A stretch of DNA of 50,507 nt from an uncultured Erysipelotrichaceae bacterium (GTDB taxonomy: Bacteria > Bacillota_I > Bacilli_A > Erysipelotrichales > Erysipelotrichaceae): assembly GCA_949296305.1 (NCBI GenBank), contig CASFOT010000057.1, forward strand, positions 1-50,507, in the 5' to 3' direction. Within the stretch, counting starts at the first letter, position 1; every line of letters starts with the position of its first letter. The position numbers and the translations under genes are program-made. Under the pieces are notes generated by a model. It made no database searches, was not told where the DNA came from, and saw only the letters and a list, made by a program, of their open reading frames with translations. Of the stretch, positions 42,819 to 50,507 are shown piece after piece.

Positions 42819-43626
42819 CAAAGGATCATTGATTACAAAAAAGGAACTTCGAAAGGTATTTACGCGTTCTTGTACGTTGGACTCTGCATGGAATTATGAA
42901 CGGCAGCAGAATTTGATGTATTGTTATATGATGCTGCCGGTATTGAAAAAACTTTATGGCAATGATAAAGAAAAAATGTCATCGGCCATGCAGCGTCACT
43001 TGGAATTTATGTCTTGCACGCCTCACATCGTTACGCTGTTAGCAGGTATTACGGCAGCAATGGAAGAAGAAAATGTAAAAGATGAACATTTTGATCCTTC
43101 CAGCATCAGCGCTGTAAAAACTTCATTGATGGGACCGATGGCCGGTATTGGAGATTCCTTCTTCTGGGGTACTTTGTTGACCATTGCTATTGGTGTTGGT
43201 GTTTCATTTTCCCAACAAGGCAGCATCATCGGTCCGATCGCATTCTTTCTGATCATTAACATACCAGGTTTTTTGGCTCGTTTCTATTGCCTGAAAGCTG
43301 GCGTTAGATATGGCGTACGATTCTTCGGTGATATGAGCAGCAGCGGAATCGTGGAGAATCTGACAAAAGCAGCTTCGATCCTGGGTTTGATGGTCATTGG
43401 TGCCATGATTGCATCTACGGTCAATATCACGATTCCATTGGAGATCGGAGTTTCAGAAGCAAGCAAACCGTTACAGACTTATATCGATCAGATCATGCCT
43501 TGTTTGCTGCCGCTGCTTACCTTTGGCATCATGTATTGGCTGCTTGGGAAAAATGTCAAAACGACAACGATCTTGGTTTTCTTGATCATCATCTCTTGTA
43601 TCGGGACTTTCTTTGGTATTCTATAA
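42802..43626 (+). CDS. PTS mannose/fructose/sorbose family EIID
   Basis: A 274-aa subunit with the conserved N-terminal LDSAWNYERQQNLMY, SLMGPMAGIGDSFFWGT and C-terminal membrane helices. ATG 42802 is 9 nt after AAAGGAGG inside the IIC gene; ATG 42796 is too close to it. Last gene of the operon before a strong terminator. Substrate of the system is unknown. Confidence 0.94.
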   Translation: MTTNSSKGSLITKKELRKVFTRSCTLDSAWNYERQQNLMYCYMMLPVLKKLYGNDKEKMSSAMQRHLEFMSCTPHIVTLLAGITAAMEEENVKDEHFDPSSISAVKTSLMGPMAGIGDSFFWGTLLTIAIGVGVSFSQQGSIIGPIAFFLIINIPGFLARFYCLKAGVRYGVRFFGDMSSSGIVENLTKAASILGLMVIGAMIASTVNITIPLEIGVSEASKPLQTYIDQIMPCLLPLLTFGIMYWLLGKNVKTTTILVFLIIISCIGTFFGIL

Positions 43627-43635
43627 ATGGATGGG

Positions 43636-43678
43636 ATCACAACAGTGAAAAGGATCATCTTGCTGTTGTGGTCTTTTT
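43636..43678 (+). terminator. terminator of the PTS operon
   Basis: ATCACAACAG pairs with CTGTTGTGGT, followed by CTTTTTG. Confidence 0.8.
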
Positions 43679-43738
43679 GTTGCTTTATTGGGAAGCTTTT
43701 TGGCTTACAACGAAGAGAAATGTGAAAAAACAAAAAAA

Positions 43739-43765
43739 TTAGCACTCAGGTGTTGACTGTGCTAA
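43739..43765 (+). promoter_or_regulatory. CIRCE element 1 (HrcA operator), right half imperfect
   Basis: TTAGCACTC-N9-CTGTGCTAA: the left half is perfect and the right differs from GAGTGCTAA at two bases. It covers the -35 TTGACT (43752-43757) of htpG. Confidence 0.8.
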
Positions 43766-43782
43766 GGTAGTGCGATATACTT

Positions 43783-43809
43783 TTAGCAGACTTAAATATT
43801 GAGTGCTAA
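43783..43809 (+). promoter_or_regulatory. CIRCE element 2 (HrcA operator), left half imperfect
   Basis: TTAGCAGAC-N9-GAGTGCTAA: the right half is perfect and the left differs from TTAGCACTC at two bases. It follows the -10 TATACT (43776-43781) directly and covers the start of transcription. Confidence 0.8.
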
Positions 43810-43825
43810 TGAGGAGGAATGTAGC

Positions 43826-45751
43826 ATGAGCAGAAAAAAACAGTTCAAGGCAGAGTCAAAACGATTATTGGATCTGATGATCAATTCGATCTATACACAT
43901 AAGGAAATATTTTTGCGTGAATTGATTTCCAATGCGAGTGATGCAATCGATAAATTGTATTATCTTTCATTGACAGAAAACTATCAGGATGTCAATCGAG
44001 ATGCTTTTGAGATTCATCTGGATGTAAACCGTGATGCGCGTACGATCACGATCCGTGATAATGGATTAGGTATGAGCAAAGAAGAATTGGAAGAGAATTT
44101 AGGAACGATTGCGAAGAGCGGTTCACTCGCTTTTAAACAAAAACTGGAAGATGGTAAAGAAAGTGACGTCGATATCATCGGTCAGTTTGGTGTCGGCTTC
44201 TATTCTGCATTCATGGTTGCCCAAAAGGTAGTCGTTACGTCTCGTAAATATGGAGAAGATGAAGCTCATCGCTGGGAGAGCAATGCCAGTGATGGTTATA
44301 CCTTAGAAGCTTGTGAAAAAGAAGGCTGGGGTACGGAGATCACCCTGTATCTGAAAGAGAATACAGAAGACGAAAATTATGATGAGTTCTTGGCTCAGTA
44401 TGAAATTGAACGATTGATCCGCAAGTATTCTGATTATATTCGTTATCCGATCCGTATGGAAGTAGAAGAGCAGAAACGAGTAGAAGAAGAAAATGCCGAT
44501 GAAAATGCAGAACCAAAATATGAAACGATCATTGAAACGAAAACGTTGAATTCGATGGTTCCATTGTGGAAACGCAATAAAAATGATATTACGGAAGAAG
44601 AATACAACAATTTCTATAAAGATAAGTTCATGGATTTTACAGATCCACAGAAAGTGATCCACTTTAGCGTGGAAGGAAATGTCAGCTTCACATCATTGCT
44701 GTTCATTCCAGGCAAAGCACCGATGAATTATTATTCTCAGGATTACAAGAAAGGACTGCAGCTGTACAGCCGAGGTGTATTCATCATGGATAAAGCCGAA
44801 GAACTGATCCCGGAACATTTCCGCTTTGTCAAAGGTCTGGTCGATTCACAGGATCTTTCTTTGAATATCTCTCGTGAAATGCTGCAGCATGACCGTCAGC
44901 TTAAAGTGATAGCAAGCCGCATCGAAAAGAAAATCAAATCGGAATTATTGCTGATGCTGCGCAATGAGCGTGAAGCGTATGAAAAATTCTGGAGCAATTT
45001 TGGACTGCAGATCAAATTTGGTGTTTACAATGACTATGGCATGCATAAGGAATTGTTACAAGATCTGCTGCTGTTCTATTCTTCACATGAAAAGAAACTG
45101 GTTACGTTAGATGAGTACATTGCCCGCATGCCAGAAGATCAGAAATATATCTATTTCGTATCTGGAGAAGATGTAGATAAGATTGACCGCATGCCGATGG
45201 TACAATCTGTGAAAGCAAAGGAATATGAGATTCTTTATTTGACTGATAATGTGGATGAATTCGCATTACAGGCCTTAGGTACGTATAAAGAGAAACAATT
45301 TAAGAACATCTCTCAAGGAGATCTCGATCTTGCTAGTGAAGAAGAAAAGAAGGCAGTAGAACAAACTGCAGAAGAAAACAAAGACCTGCTAGCAGATCTG
45401 AAAGAAGCTTTAAAAGATAAAGTACAAGATGTAAAAATTTCTACGCGATTGGTTGATGATCCAGTCTGCATGTCCAGTGATGAAGGCATGTCATTTGAAA
45501 TGGAGAAAGTGCTGTCTGCCATGCCAGAAGGAAACCCATATGGTATGAAAGCAACTCGTATCTTGGAAATCAATGCAAAACATCCGATCTTTGCTGCATT
45601 GCAAAACGTATATGCGAAAGATAAAGATGCTGTAAAAGAGTATGCAGATGTTCTTTATACACAAGCTATGCTGATCGAAGGATTCCCGGTAGAAGATCCG
45701 ATGGAATTCTCCCGCAAGGTATGTGATTTCATGGTAAAAGCAGCTCAATAA
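43826..45751 (+). CDS. htpG: chaperone HtpG (Hsp90)
   Basis: A 641-aa Hsp90. The N-terminal GHKL ATPase has ELISNASDAIDKL, IRDNGLGMS and GQFGVGFYSAFMV; the middle domain has the Arg/Gln region SLNISREMLQ; the C-terminal dimerisation domain follows. Length is normal and there is no charged linker of eukaryotic type. ATG 43826 follows GAGGAGGA; the longer frame from 43799 starts inside CIRCE 2. Control by two CIRCE elements puts it in the HrcA regulon. Confidence 0.97.
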   Translation: MSRKKQFKAESKRLLDLMINSIYTHKEIFLRELISNASDAIDKLYYLSLTENYQDVNRDAFEIHLDVNRDARTITIRDNGLGMSKEELEENLGTIAKSGSLAFKQKLEDGKESDVDIIGQFGVGFYSAFMVAQKVVVTSRKYGEDEAHRWESNASDGYTLEACEKEGWGTEITLYLKENTEDENYDEFLAQYEIERLIRKYSDYIRYPIRMEVEEQKRVEEENADENAEPKYETIIETKTLNSMVPLWKRNKNDITEEEYNNFYKDKFMDFTDPQKVIHFSVEGNVSFTSLLFIPGKAPMNYYSQDYKKGLQLYSRGVFIMDKAEELIPEHFRFVKGLVDSQDLSLNISREMLQHDRQLKVIASRIEKKIKSELLLMLRNEREAYEKFWSNFGLQIKFGVYNDYGMHKELLQDLLLFYSSHEKKLVTLDEYIARMPEDQKYIYFVSGEDVDKIDRMPMVQSVKAKEYEILYLTDNVDEFALQALGTYKEKQFKNISQGDLDLASEEEKKAVEQTAEENKDLLADLKEALKDKVQDVKISTRLVDDPVCMSSDEGMSFEMEKVLSAMPEGNPYGMKATRILEINAKHPIFAALQNVYAKDKDAVKEYADVLYTQAMLIEGFPVEDPMEFSRKVCDFMVKAAQ

Positions 45752-45756
45752 GATCG

Positions 45757-45792
45757 AAACTGTCTGTTGATCATAACAGGCAGTTTTTTTTG
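45757..45792 (+). terminator. htpG terminator
   Basis: AAACTGTCTGTT pairs with AACAGGCAGTTT (one G-T) around GATCAT, followed by T8. Confidence 0.85.
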
Positions 45793-45851
45793 GATATGTT
45801 TTACAAACAGGAGCGCTTCATAGTTTTTTCGTTTATGCTCATACTGACAAT

Positions 45852-46136
45852 ATGAAAACACAATGGAAAACATTATTACAGCAGCCACAGATCCAAAAAA
45901 GCATTTTGATAACGGGAGCAATCGGCCTCTATATGGTCAATGCGGTCTTTTTTTGCTGCCGTGCATTGCGCCCGTGTGAGAAAGGGTACGCACCGAATGA
46001 CTTGCAATATCTGCATGATCAGCTGCGGTGTGCCAACCCTTTTGCCTGTGTCATCGCCTTGTTGGATGGATTGGTGATCATCGTTCTTCTTTGCTGGTTT
46101 TTTTATTATTGGATCCATAAACGAAGGATCATTTGA
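45852..46136 (+). CDS. small two-helix membrane protein, unknown function
   Basis: A 94-aa protein with two membrane segments (about 18-38 and 65-87), a Cys-rich short loop between (CCRALRPCEKGYAP, RCANPFAC) and a basic C-terminus (HKRRII). I see no ribosome site. A promoter-like TTCATA-17-CATACT (45817-45845) ends six bases before the ATG, so the transcript may be leaderless. The four loop cysteines could form disulfides or bind metal. Not assigned to a family. Confidence 0.6.
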   Translation: MKTQWKTLLQQPQIQKSILITGAIGLYMVNAVFFCCRALRPCEKGYAPNDLQYLHDQLRCANPFACVIALLDGLVIIVLLCWFFYYWIHKRRII

Positions 46137-46170
46137 AAGCTTTTTAGAAATGCATAAAATGGCGTCAGGG

Positions 46171-46198
46171 TTGACAATAGGCATATTTCGCGTATAAT
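46171..46198 (+). promoter_or_regulatory. promoter of the lysine riboswitch/ABC operon
   Basis: TTGACA (46171-46176), 16 bp, TATAAT (46193-46198). Confidence 0.85.
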
Positions 46199-46204
46199 TA
46201 GGGA

Positions 46205-46392
46205 CATACAAATGAGAGTTTAGAGGCAGCAATGCATCAGAGTACAGCTGGGAGCCGGCAGGTGATGAACAGTTGGAAAGGTAATCATTGCCGAAGGAGA
46301 AATGTTGGTAGACATGATCCTGGGGGTGCAAGAAATACTTGCATCACTCCTTCATAAGATTTTATGAAGAGGCGCTATTAGAGGACCTGAGA
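46205..46392 (+). promoter_or_regulatory. lysine riboswitch (L box)
   Basis: Conserved L-box segments occur in order: TAGAGGCAGCAA...CAGAGTA, then GGAAAGG...ATTGCCGAAGGA, then CTGGGGGTGCAAG...CTTGCATC, and a final hairpin TTCATAAGATTTTATGAA before GAGG. The closing 3' strand GCTATTAG (46374-46381) is complementary to CTAATAGC (46406-46413) inside the terminator, giving the antiterminator. Lysine binding would favour termination. Confidence 0.85.
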
Positions 46393-46397
46393 AAGAT

Positions 46398-46428
46398 GAG
46401 TCGTGCTAATAGCACGACTCTTATTTTG
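46398..46428 (+). terminator. riboswitch-controlled terminator
   Basis: GAGTCGTGCT-AAT-AGCACGACTC followed by TTATTTTG, 30 nt before the substrate-binding protein gene. Its loop side overlaps the antiterminator pairing. Confidence 0.9.
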
Positions 46429-46459
46429 TTATAAGCATGCAATCAGGGAGGAAAAGTTT

Positions 46460-47299
46460 ATGAAAAGAAAAATTGGTGCTTTCGTATGTGCGTCTGCCAT
46501 GGCGTTGACGGTGTTAGGGGGCTGTGGTAACGGCGATGGATCTGCGAGCGATGATAAAGAACAGTTTGTTGTTGGGATGGAATGTAATTATGCACCATTT
46601 AACTGGCTGTCTAGTACTCAGACAGATTCTTCGGTCGCTCTAGAAGGTTCTGGCTATGCAGATGGTTATGACGTGATGATCGCACAAAATATCGCAGATC
46701 AGCTTGGTATGGAACTTGTAATCAAACAAGTGACATGGGATTCCTTATTATCATCTTTGGATAGCGGTGATCTGGATGCTGTGATCGCGGGTATGACGGC
46801 AAATGAAAAAAGAGAACAGAGTGCGGATTTTACAACACCATATTATGATTCACAGGGTATGATCATGATCGTTCGTAAAGATAGCGAGCAGGCGGATTAT
46901 ACAGATATCCAGCAATTCAGCGGAAAAAATGTAGTTGGTCAGTTAGGTACGAATTACGATGATGTAATCGATCAGATCAAAGGTGTTAACCATGTAACGC
47001 CAAAAGATAATTATCCAGAAATGGTCGTTGCTTTACAAAATGGTGATGTGGACGGTATTACGGCTGAAATTGCAGTAGCAGAAGGGATCGTAGCTGCTAA
47101 TGATGACTTGACCTATATTACATTTGACGAAGGAAAAGGATTTGAAGCTGATACGACTGTATCTATTGCAATGCCGGAAGGAAGCCGTGATAGCGAAATG
47201 TTTAATAAAGTACAAGAAGCTTTAGACAACATTGATCAGGATACGAGAGTGGGATATATGCAAAAGGCGGTTGAAATTCAGCCGGCAAATGCAAACTAA
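46460..47299 (+). CDS. amino-acid ABC transporter substrate-binding lipoprotein (probably lysine)
   Basis: A 279-aa lipoprotein: basic start, hydrophobic segment and lipobox VLGGC with lipidated Cys22. The SBP_bac_3 fold follows (GYDVMIAQNIADQLG, GDLDAVIAGMTANEKR, FTTPYYDSQG, VVGQLGTNYDD). It would capture a polar amino acid outside the membrane. ATG 46460 follows AGGGAGG. The lysine riboswitch upstream makes lysine the best substrate guess; binding-site residues were not analysed. Confidence 0.9.
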   Translation: MKRKIGAFVCASAMALTVLGGCGNGDGSASDDKEQFVVGMECNYAPFNWLSSTQTDSSVALEGSGYADGYDVMIAQNIADQLGMELVIKQVTWDSLLSSLDSGDLDAVIAGMTANEKREQSADFTTPYYDSQGMIMIVRKDSEQADYTDIQQFSGKNVVGQLGTNYDDVIDQIKGVNHVTPKDNYPEMVVALQNGDVDGITAEIAVAEGIVAANDDLTYITFDEGKGFEADTTVSIAMPEGSRDSEMFNKVQEALDNIDQDTRVGYMQKAVEIQPANAN

Positions 47300-47329
47300 T
47301 TCAAACGATAAGAGAGGCGGATCATCAAA

Positions 47330-48049
47330 ATGAATTTAGATTTACTACAGAGCTGGCAAATCTTTCTAGAAAATATAGACATGTTTTTGTTCGGTGTACA
47401 GAATACACTGATTTATGCACTAATTGGTACTATTGCTGGTTTTTTCATCGGCTTGGTATTGGGAGCTGTTCGATCATTGGAAGTAAATGAATCCGATTCT
47501 GTGGTGATCCGGATATTGAAACGTATTGGGCAGTGGTTTACAGTTCTCTATATTTGGGTATTTCGCGGAACACCGATGATGGTACAAGCTATGTTTCTTT
47601 ATTATAGTCTAAAACCGCTTGTTGGATGGAGCGGTCCTGTAGCAGGTATGTTTGTCATTTCAATCAATACGGGAGCCTATATGGCAGAAATCATTCGTTC
47701 TGGGTTACAATCTGTGGATAATGGACAAAGGGAAGCAGCAAAGAGCATCGGTTTATCTACGCGGCAGACATTGCTTTATATCATTTTTCCTCAAGCGATT
47801 CGCAATGCGTTTCCATCAATTGGAAATCAGCTGATCGTTAATATCAAAGATAGTTCGATGTTGAATGTCGTCTGGGTGTTGGATCTATTTACGCAAAGCC
47901 GTGCGATTGCTGGCAGCAACTATCAGACAGTCAATACGTATTTTGTTGAGATCATTATCTATCTGGTTTTGACAACGGTCGCAACATTTATCTTAAATCA
48001 GATTGAAAAACGTTTGAGTGTGGAATCAAATCACGACTATTGTGCGTAA
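47330..48049 (+). CDS. amino-acid ABC transporter permease (HisM/GlnP type)
   Basis: A 239-aa permease with about five membrane segments and the HEAAM-family motifs: VFRGTPMMVQ, INTGAYMAEIIRSGLQSVDNGQ (split by a helix) and REAAKSIGLSTRQTL, the EAA loop that contacts the ATPase. It lies 30 nt after the binding-protein gene and 15 nt before the ATPase gene. A single permease gene implies a homodimer. Confidence 0.94.
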   Translation: MNLDLLQSWQIFLENIDMFLFGVQNTLIYALIGTIAGFFIGLVLGAVRSLEVNESDSVVIRILKRIGQWFTVLYIWVFRGTPMMVQAMFLYYSLKPLVGWSGPVAGMFVISINTGAYMAEIIRSGLQSVDNGQREAAKSIGLSTRQTLLYIIFPQAIRNAFPSIGNQLIVNIKDSSMLNVVWVLDLFTQSRAIAGSNYQTVNTYFVEIIIYLVLTTVATFILNQIEKRLSVESNHDYCA

Positions 48050-48064
48050 AAGGAGTGCGGCATT

Positions 48065-48814
48065 ATGGAACAAATCATTGAAATACGACATTTGAAAAAA
48101 CATTTCGGCTCTTTGCAAGTCTTGCATGATATTGATTTTACCATTGAAAAAGGAGAGGTAGTCACAATCATCGGTTCCAGTGGATCAGGTAAATCTACGA
48201 TGCTTCGTTGCATCAATATGCTGGAAACTCCAAGCGGTGGAGAAATCTTGTTTCATGGTAAGAATATCGCTGAAAAAGGGATGAATGTGAATCAATACCG
48301 TTCACGAGTAGGAATGGTTTTCCAAAATTTTAATCTTTTCAGCAATAAAACGGTGCTGCAAAACTGTATGATCGGGCAAGTCAAGGTCTTAAAGAAAAGC
48401 AAAGAGGAAGCTCGTGAAACAGCAATGAAATATTTGAAAAAGGTTGGTATGGAACAATTTGCTAACGCTGGTAGCGTTCAGCTCTCAGGCGGACAGAAAC
48501 AACGTGTGGCGATTGCCAGGGCGTTATGCATGCAGCCGGAAGTATTGCTGTTTGATGAGCCAACCAGTGCTTTGGATCCGGAGATGGTTGGTGAGATCTT
48601 GGATGTCATCAAAGAATTAGCAAAAGAAAACATGACGATGATCATCGTGACACATGAAATGGCATTTGCCAAGGATGTATCGACACGTGTCGTCTTCATG
48701 GATGAAGGCGTCATTGCTGAACAGGGAACCCCGCAGCAAATGTTTGAAGATCCTCAACAGGAACGGACAAAGGCATTCCTAAGACGTTATTTACGCACAC
48801 AGGGTGGAAAATAA
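48065..48814 (+). CDS. amino-acid ABC transporter ATPase (GlnQ type)
   Basis: A 249-aa ATPase with [14 protein letters not shown] (Walker A), Q-loop in [10 protein letters not shown], signature LSGGQKQRV, Walker [15 protein letters not shown] and switch His in VTHEMAFA. It powers the import system encoded by the two preceding genes. Ribosome site AAGGAG. Confidence 0.96.
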   Translation: MEQIIEIRHLKKHFGSLQVLHDIDFTIEKGEVVTIIGSSGSGKSTMLRCINMLETPSGGEILFHGKNIAEKGMNVNQYRSRVGMVFQNFNLFSNKTVLQNCMIGQVKVLKKSKEEARETAMKYLKKVGMEQFANAGSVQLSGGQKQRVAIARALCMQPEVLLFDEPTSALDPEMVGEILDVIKELAKENMTMIIVTHEMAFAKDVSTRVVFMDEGVIAEQGTPQQMFEDPQQERTKAFLRRYLRTQGGK

Positions 48815-48819
48815 CAGAA

Positions 48820-48850
48820 CGATCTCTCTGCACAGGCAGGGAGATCTTTT
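48820..48850 (+). terminator. terminator of the amino-acid ABC operon
   Basis: GATCTCTCTG pairs with CAGGGAGATC (one mismatch-like wobble) around a short loop, followed by TTTT. Confidence 0.75.
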
Positions 48851-48901
48851 GGAATGTATCGCTAAGTGAAAACAGATAGAATGTAAAAAGAAGGTGATGA
48901 T

Positions 48902-49786
48902 ATGGAGATCCGTACGCTTTATTCCTTTCTTACGGTTGCGCAAGAAGGCAATATTACGAAAGCAGCTGATAAAATGCATCTCAGCCAGCCGGCATTAAGC
49001 CGTCAATTGGCGGCGTTAGAAGAAGAGTTTGGGACGCAATTGTTGATTCGCGGCAAGCGGAAAATACAATTGACAGAAGCTGGCCTGCTCTTGCGGCGCA
49101 GAGCAGAAGAAATTTTGACATTGGTCAACAAGACTGAAAAGGAATTGTTCGATCAAAATGAAGTGCTTACTGGTACGATTTCTATTGGTGCAGCAGAATG
49201 TGAAGCGGCTCAAGTGGTATTGCCTGAACTGATTCGAAAATTTCATTCGAGATATCCGCAAGTCACCTATTCTTTTGCTTCTGGAACAGCGGATGTGATC
49301 AAAGAACAATTGGATAGCGGAATTCTTGATTTTGGTATTTTAATGGAACCGGTGGATCTGGAACGGTATGATTTTGTCCGTTTGCCATTTACTGAACAAT
49401 GGGGAGCACTTGTCTGCTCATCTTCATCGGCTGCCCAAAAAGAAATGCTGTATCCTCATGATCTGCGTGAATTGCCATTGTTCTTTACTAAACGTTCCAT
49501 TGTGCAAAATGAAATCATGAACTGGCTGCAAACGGAAGCGGAACAGCTCTCCGTCATTGCAACGTATGATCTGATGTCTAATGCGGTTTCGTTTGCGGCT
49601 CACGATCTTGCGGCAGTAATAACGACCAAAGGAGCATATGGATCGCATTGCGATGATCGTGTGCGATTTATCCCCTTTGCCCCATCTTTACAGACGGGAA
49701 CGGTCTTTGTGTGGAAAAAACGGCCTTTGGTGTCTTTTCTTTCAAAACGCTTCTTAGAAGAAGTTTATCATTACATAAATGCATGA
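48902..49786 (+). CDS. LysR-family transcriptional regulator
   Basis: A 294-aa LTTR: N-terminal helix-turn-helix (LYSFLTVAQEGNITKAADKM, SQPALSRQLAALEEEFG) and a two-lobed effector domain (about 90-290, with GTISIGAAECEAAQ). It is followed on the same strand by a cupin gene after a terminator. LysR proteins often control a neighbour, so the cupin or the upstream transporter are candidates. Effector unknown. Confidence 0.93.
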   Translation: MEIRTLYSFLTVAQEGNITKAADKMHLSQPALSRQLAALEEEFGTQLLIRGKRKIQLTEAGLLLRRRAEEILTLVNKTEKELFDQNEVLTGTISIGAAECEAAQVVLPELIRKFHSRYPQVTYSFASGTADVIKEQLDSGILDFGILMEPVDLERYDFVRLPFTEQWGALVCSSSSAAQKEMLYPHDLRELPLFFTKRSIVQNEIMNWLQTEAEQLSVIATYDLMSNAVSFAAHDLAAVITTKGAYGSHCDDRVRFIPFAPSLQTGTVFVWKKRPLVSFLSKRFLEEVYHYINA

Positions 49787-49836
49787 TCATCCATATAAAA
49801 GAGGTATTCGACATATAAAAATGATCAAGTTACAAT

Positions 49837-49875
49837 GGAACTGTCAAAAGGGAACTGTCAAAAGACAGTTCTTTT
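49837..49875 (+). terminator. LysR terminator with duplicated arm
   Basis: GAACTGTC-AAAA-GACAGTTC followed by TTTT. The left arm sits in a perfect 14-bp tandem duplication, GGAACTGTCAAAAG (49837-49850, 49851-49864). Confidence 0.75.
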
Positions 49876-49907
49876 ATGTATGAAATAAGCAAGAGGGGAG
49901 AAGAAAA

Positions 49908-50324
49908 ATGGATAAAGAACAGATGTTGAACGATCTTCAGGGGACCGTATTTGATATTGGAAATGAAAATCAAGCTTATGCACAATATTTTGTTGGTAAA
50001 AGTTATTTAAATATGCTTACCACACAAGGCGTGTCGATTGGGAATGTGACGTTTGAACCGGGCTGCCGCAATCACTGGCATATTCATCATGGCGGCGGAC
50101 AAATCTTACTGGTGACAGGAGGGCGTGGATGGTATCAAACATGGGGAAAGCCGGCACAAGCTTTAAAAGCTGGTGATGTGGTCGTGATCCCGCCGGAAGT
50201 AAAGCATTGGCATGGTGCAGCAAAAGATAGCTGGTTTGCACATTTAGCGATTGAAATCCCTAGTGTGGATGGTTCAAATGAATGGTGTGAACCTGTGGAT
50301 GATCAAACATATGGCCAATTGTAG
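49908..50324 (+). CDS. cupin-domain protein
   Basis: A 138-aa single-domain cupin. Motif 1 is NHWHIHHGGGQILLVTGGRGWYQ in two halves (metal ligands His in HWHIH, then the Gln/Gly stretch), motif 2 is AGDVVVIPPEVKHWHGA. Likely metal-binding and cytoplasmic. Similar small cupins occur beside oxidoreductases or decarboxylases in gut anaerobes; the reaction is not known. Ribosome site GAGGGGAG. Confidence 0.9.
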   Translation: MDKEQMLNDLQGTVFDIGNENQAYAQYFVGKSYLNMLTTQGVSIGNVTFEPGCRNHWHIHHGGGQILLVTGGRGWYQTWGKPAQALKAGDVVVIPPEVKHWHGAAKDSWFAHLAIEIPSVDGSNEWCEPVDDQTYGQL

Positions 50325-50346
50325 ATCTGACTCCCTATACGTGTTT

Positions 50347-50369
50347 AAAATACCTCTTCGAGGTATTTT
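50347..50369 (+). terminator. cupin gene terminator
   Basis: AAAATACCTC-TTC-GAGGTATTTT, a perfect 10-bp stem with terminal T4. Confidence 0.8.
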
Positions 50370-50376
50370 CAGCTTG

Positions 50377-50406
50377 TTGACAAACTATATACTTAAAAAG
50401 TATAGA
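50377..50406 (+). promoter_or_regulatory. promoter with palindromic operator for a gene beyond the window
   Basis: TTGACA (50377-50382), 18 bp, TATAGA (50401-50406). TATACTT-AAA-AAGTATA (50388-50404), a perfect 7-3-7 palindrome, lies between and over the -10, a typical repressor position. The regulated gene lies outside the window. Confidence 0.55.
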
Positions 50407-50507
50407 AAAATAATTCGATAAAAGTGGGGATTATCAACCATTTTTCAGGTAATTTTATATAAATGATGGCTTAAGATTGCCTGTTTTCTCTTTAAAAGTG
50501 GAGATTA

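Noticed and set aside
1-50507. CRISPR array, tRNA, rRNA, prophage or plasmid functions
   Set aside because: No regularly spaced repeats, tRNA cloverleaf, rRNA signature, integrase, capsid or replication genes were seen.

Overview
The window reads as about 50 kb of chromosome from an anaerobic, low-to-mid GC Gram-positive gut bacterium. The protein style (type III glutamine synthetase, pyruvate formate-lyase, ECF vitamin transporters, mannose-family PTS, CIRCE control, strong AGGAGG ribosome binding sites, many intrinsic terminators) fits Bacillota and most resembles Erysipelotrichia. That placement is from memory of these families, not from a search. There is no rRNA, tRNA, CRISPR array or prophage. 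The only mobile DNA is the 3' part of a frameshifted IS3-family element at the left edge.

Layout. 1-700: IS3 transposase remnant. 779-4347: two paralogous 243-aa cell-wall amidases flanking a divergent OmpR-type two-component system with a well-ordered candidate operator. 4367-19348: a 15-kb glutamine hub. A minus-strand operon (type I glutamine synthetase, ANTAR antiterminator, CTP synthase) lies opposite purF and a plus-strand operon glnN-asnB-gltB-gltD. Every enzyme here makes or spends glutamine. 19717-21919: biotin and another ECF substrate-binding component plus a P1 (DmpA-type) peptidase, the last behind a riboswitch-like leader. 22163-26338: a small Ser/Thr kinase, then pflB and pflA. 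26398-29268: an unassigned structured RNA with its own promoter and terminator, then a Tet(M)-like ribosomal GTPase fused to a YacP/Rae1-type NYN nuclease. 29388-30441: CorA-type Mg2+ transporter behind a short leader ORF and a two-state Shine-Dalgarno switch. 30529-36014: trkH-trkA potassium uptake, then a membrane glycerophosphodiesterase and a sugar acetyltransferase. 36275-39162: a MacB-like ABC transporter and a small membrane protein. 39526-43626: GntR regulator and a divergent mannose-family PTS operon containing a BtpA/SgcQ protein, with a cre site and an operator. 43826-45751: htpG behind two imperfect CIRCE elements. 46205-48814: lysine riboswitch and a polar amino-acid ABC transporter, which the riboswitch identifies as probably a lysine importer. 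48902-50324: LysR regulator and a cupin, followed by the promoter of a gene outside the window.

The most interesting signals are post-transcriptional: (1) the corA leader, with an acidic/proline-rich leader peptide like enterobacterial MgtL and mutually exclusive hairpins around the corA ribosome binding site; (2) the GTPase-nuclease fusion with an orphan folded RNA upstream; (3) the leader of the P1 peptidase/ECF operon, with a 13-bp closing stem next to a terminator; (4) an ANTAR regulator inside a glutamine synthetase operon. All structures were drawn by eye and not computed.
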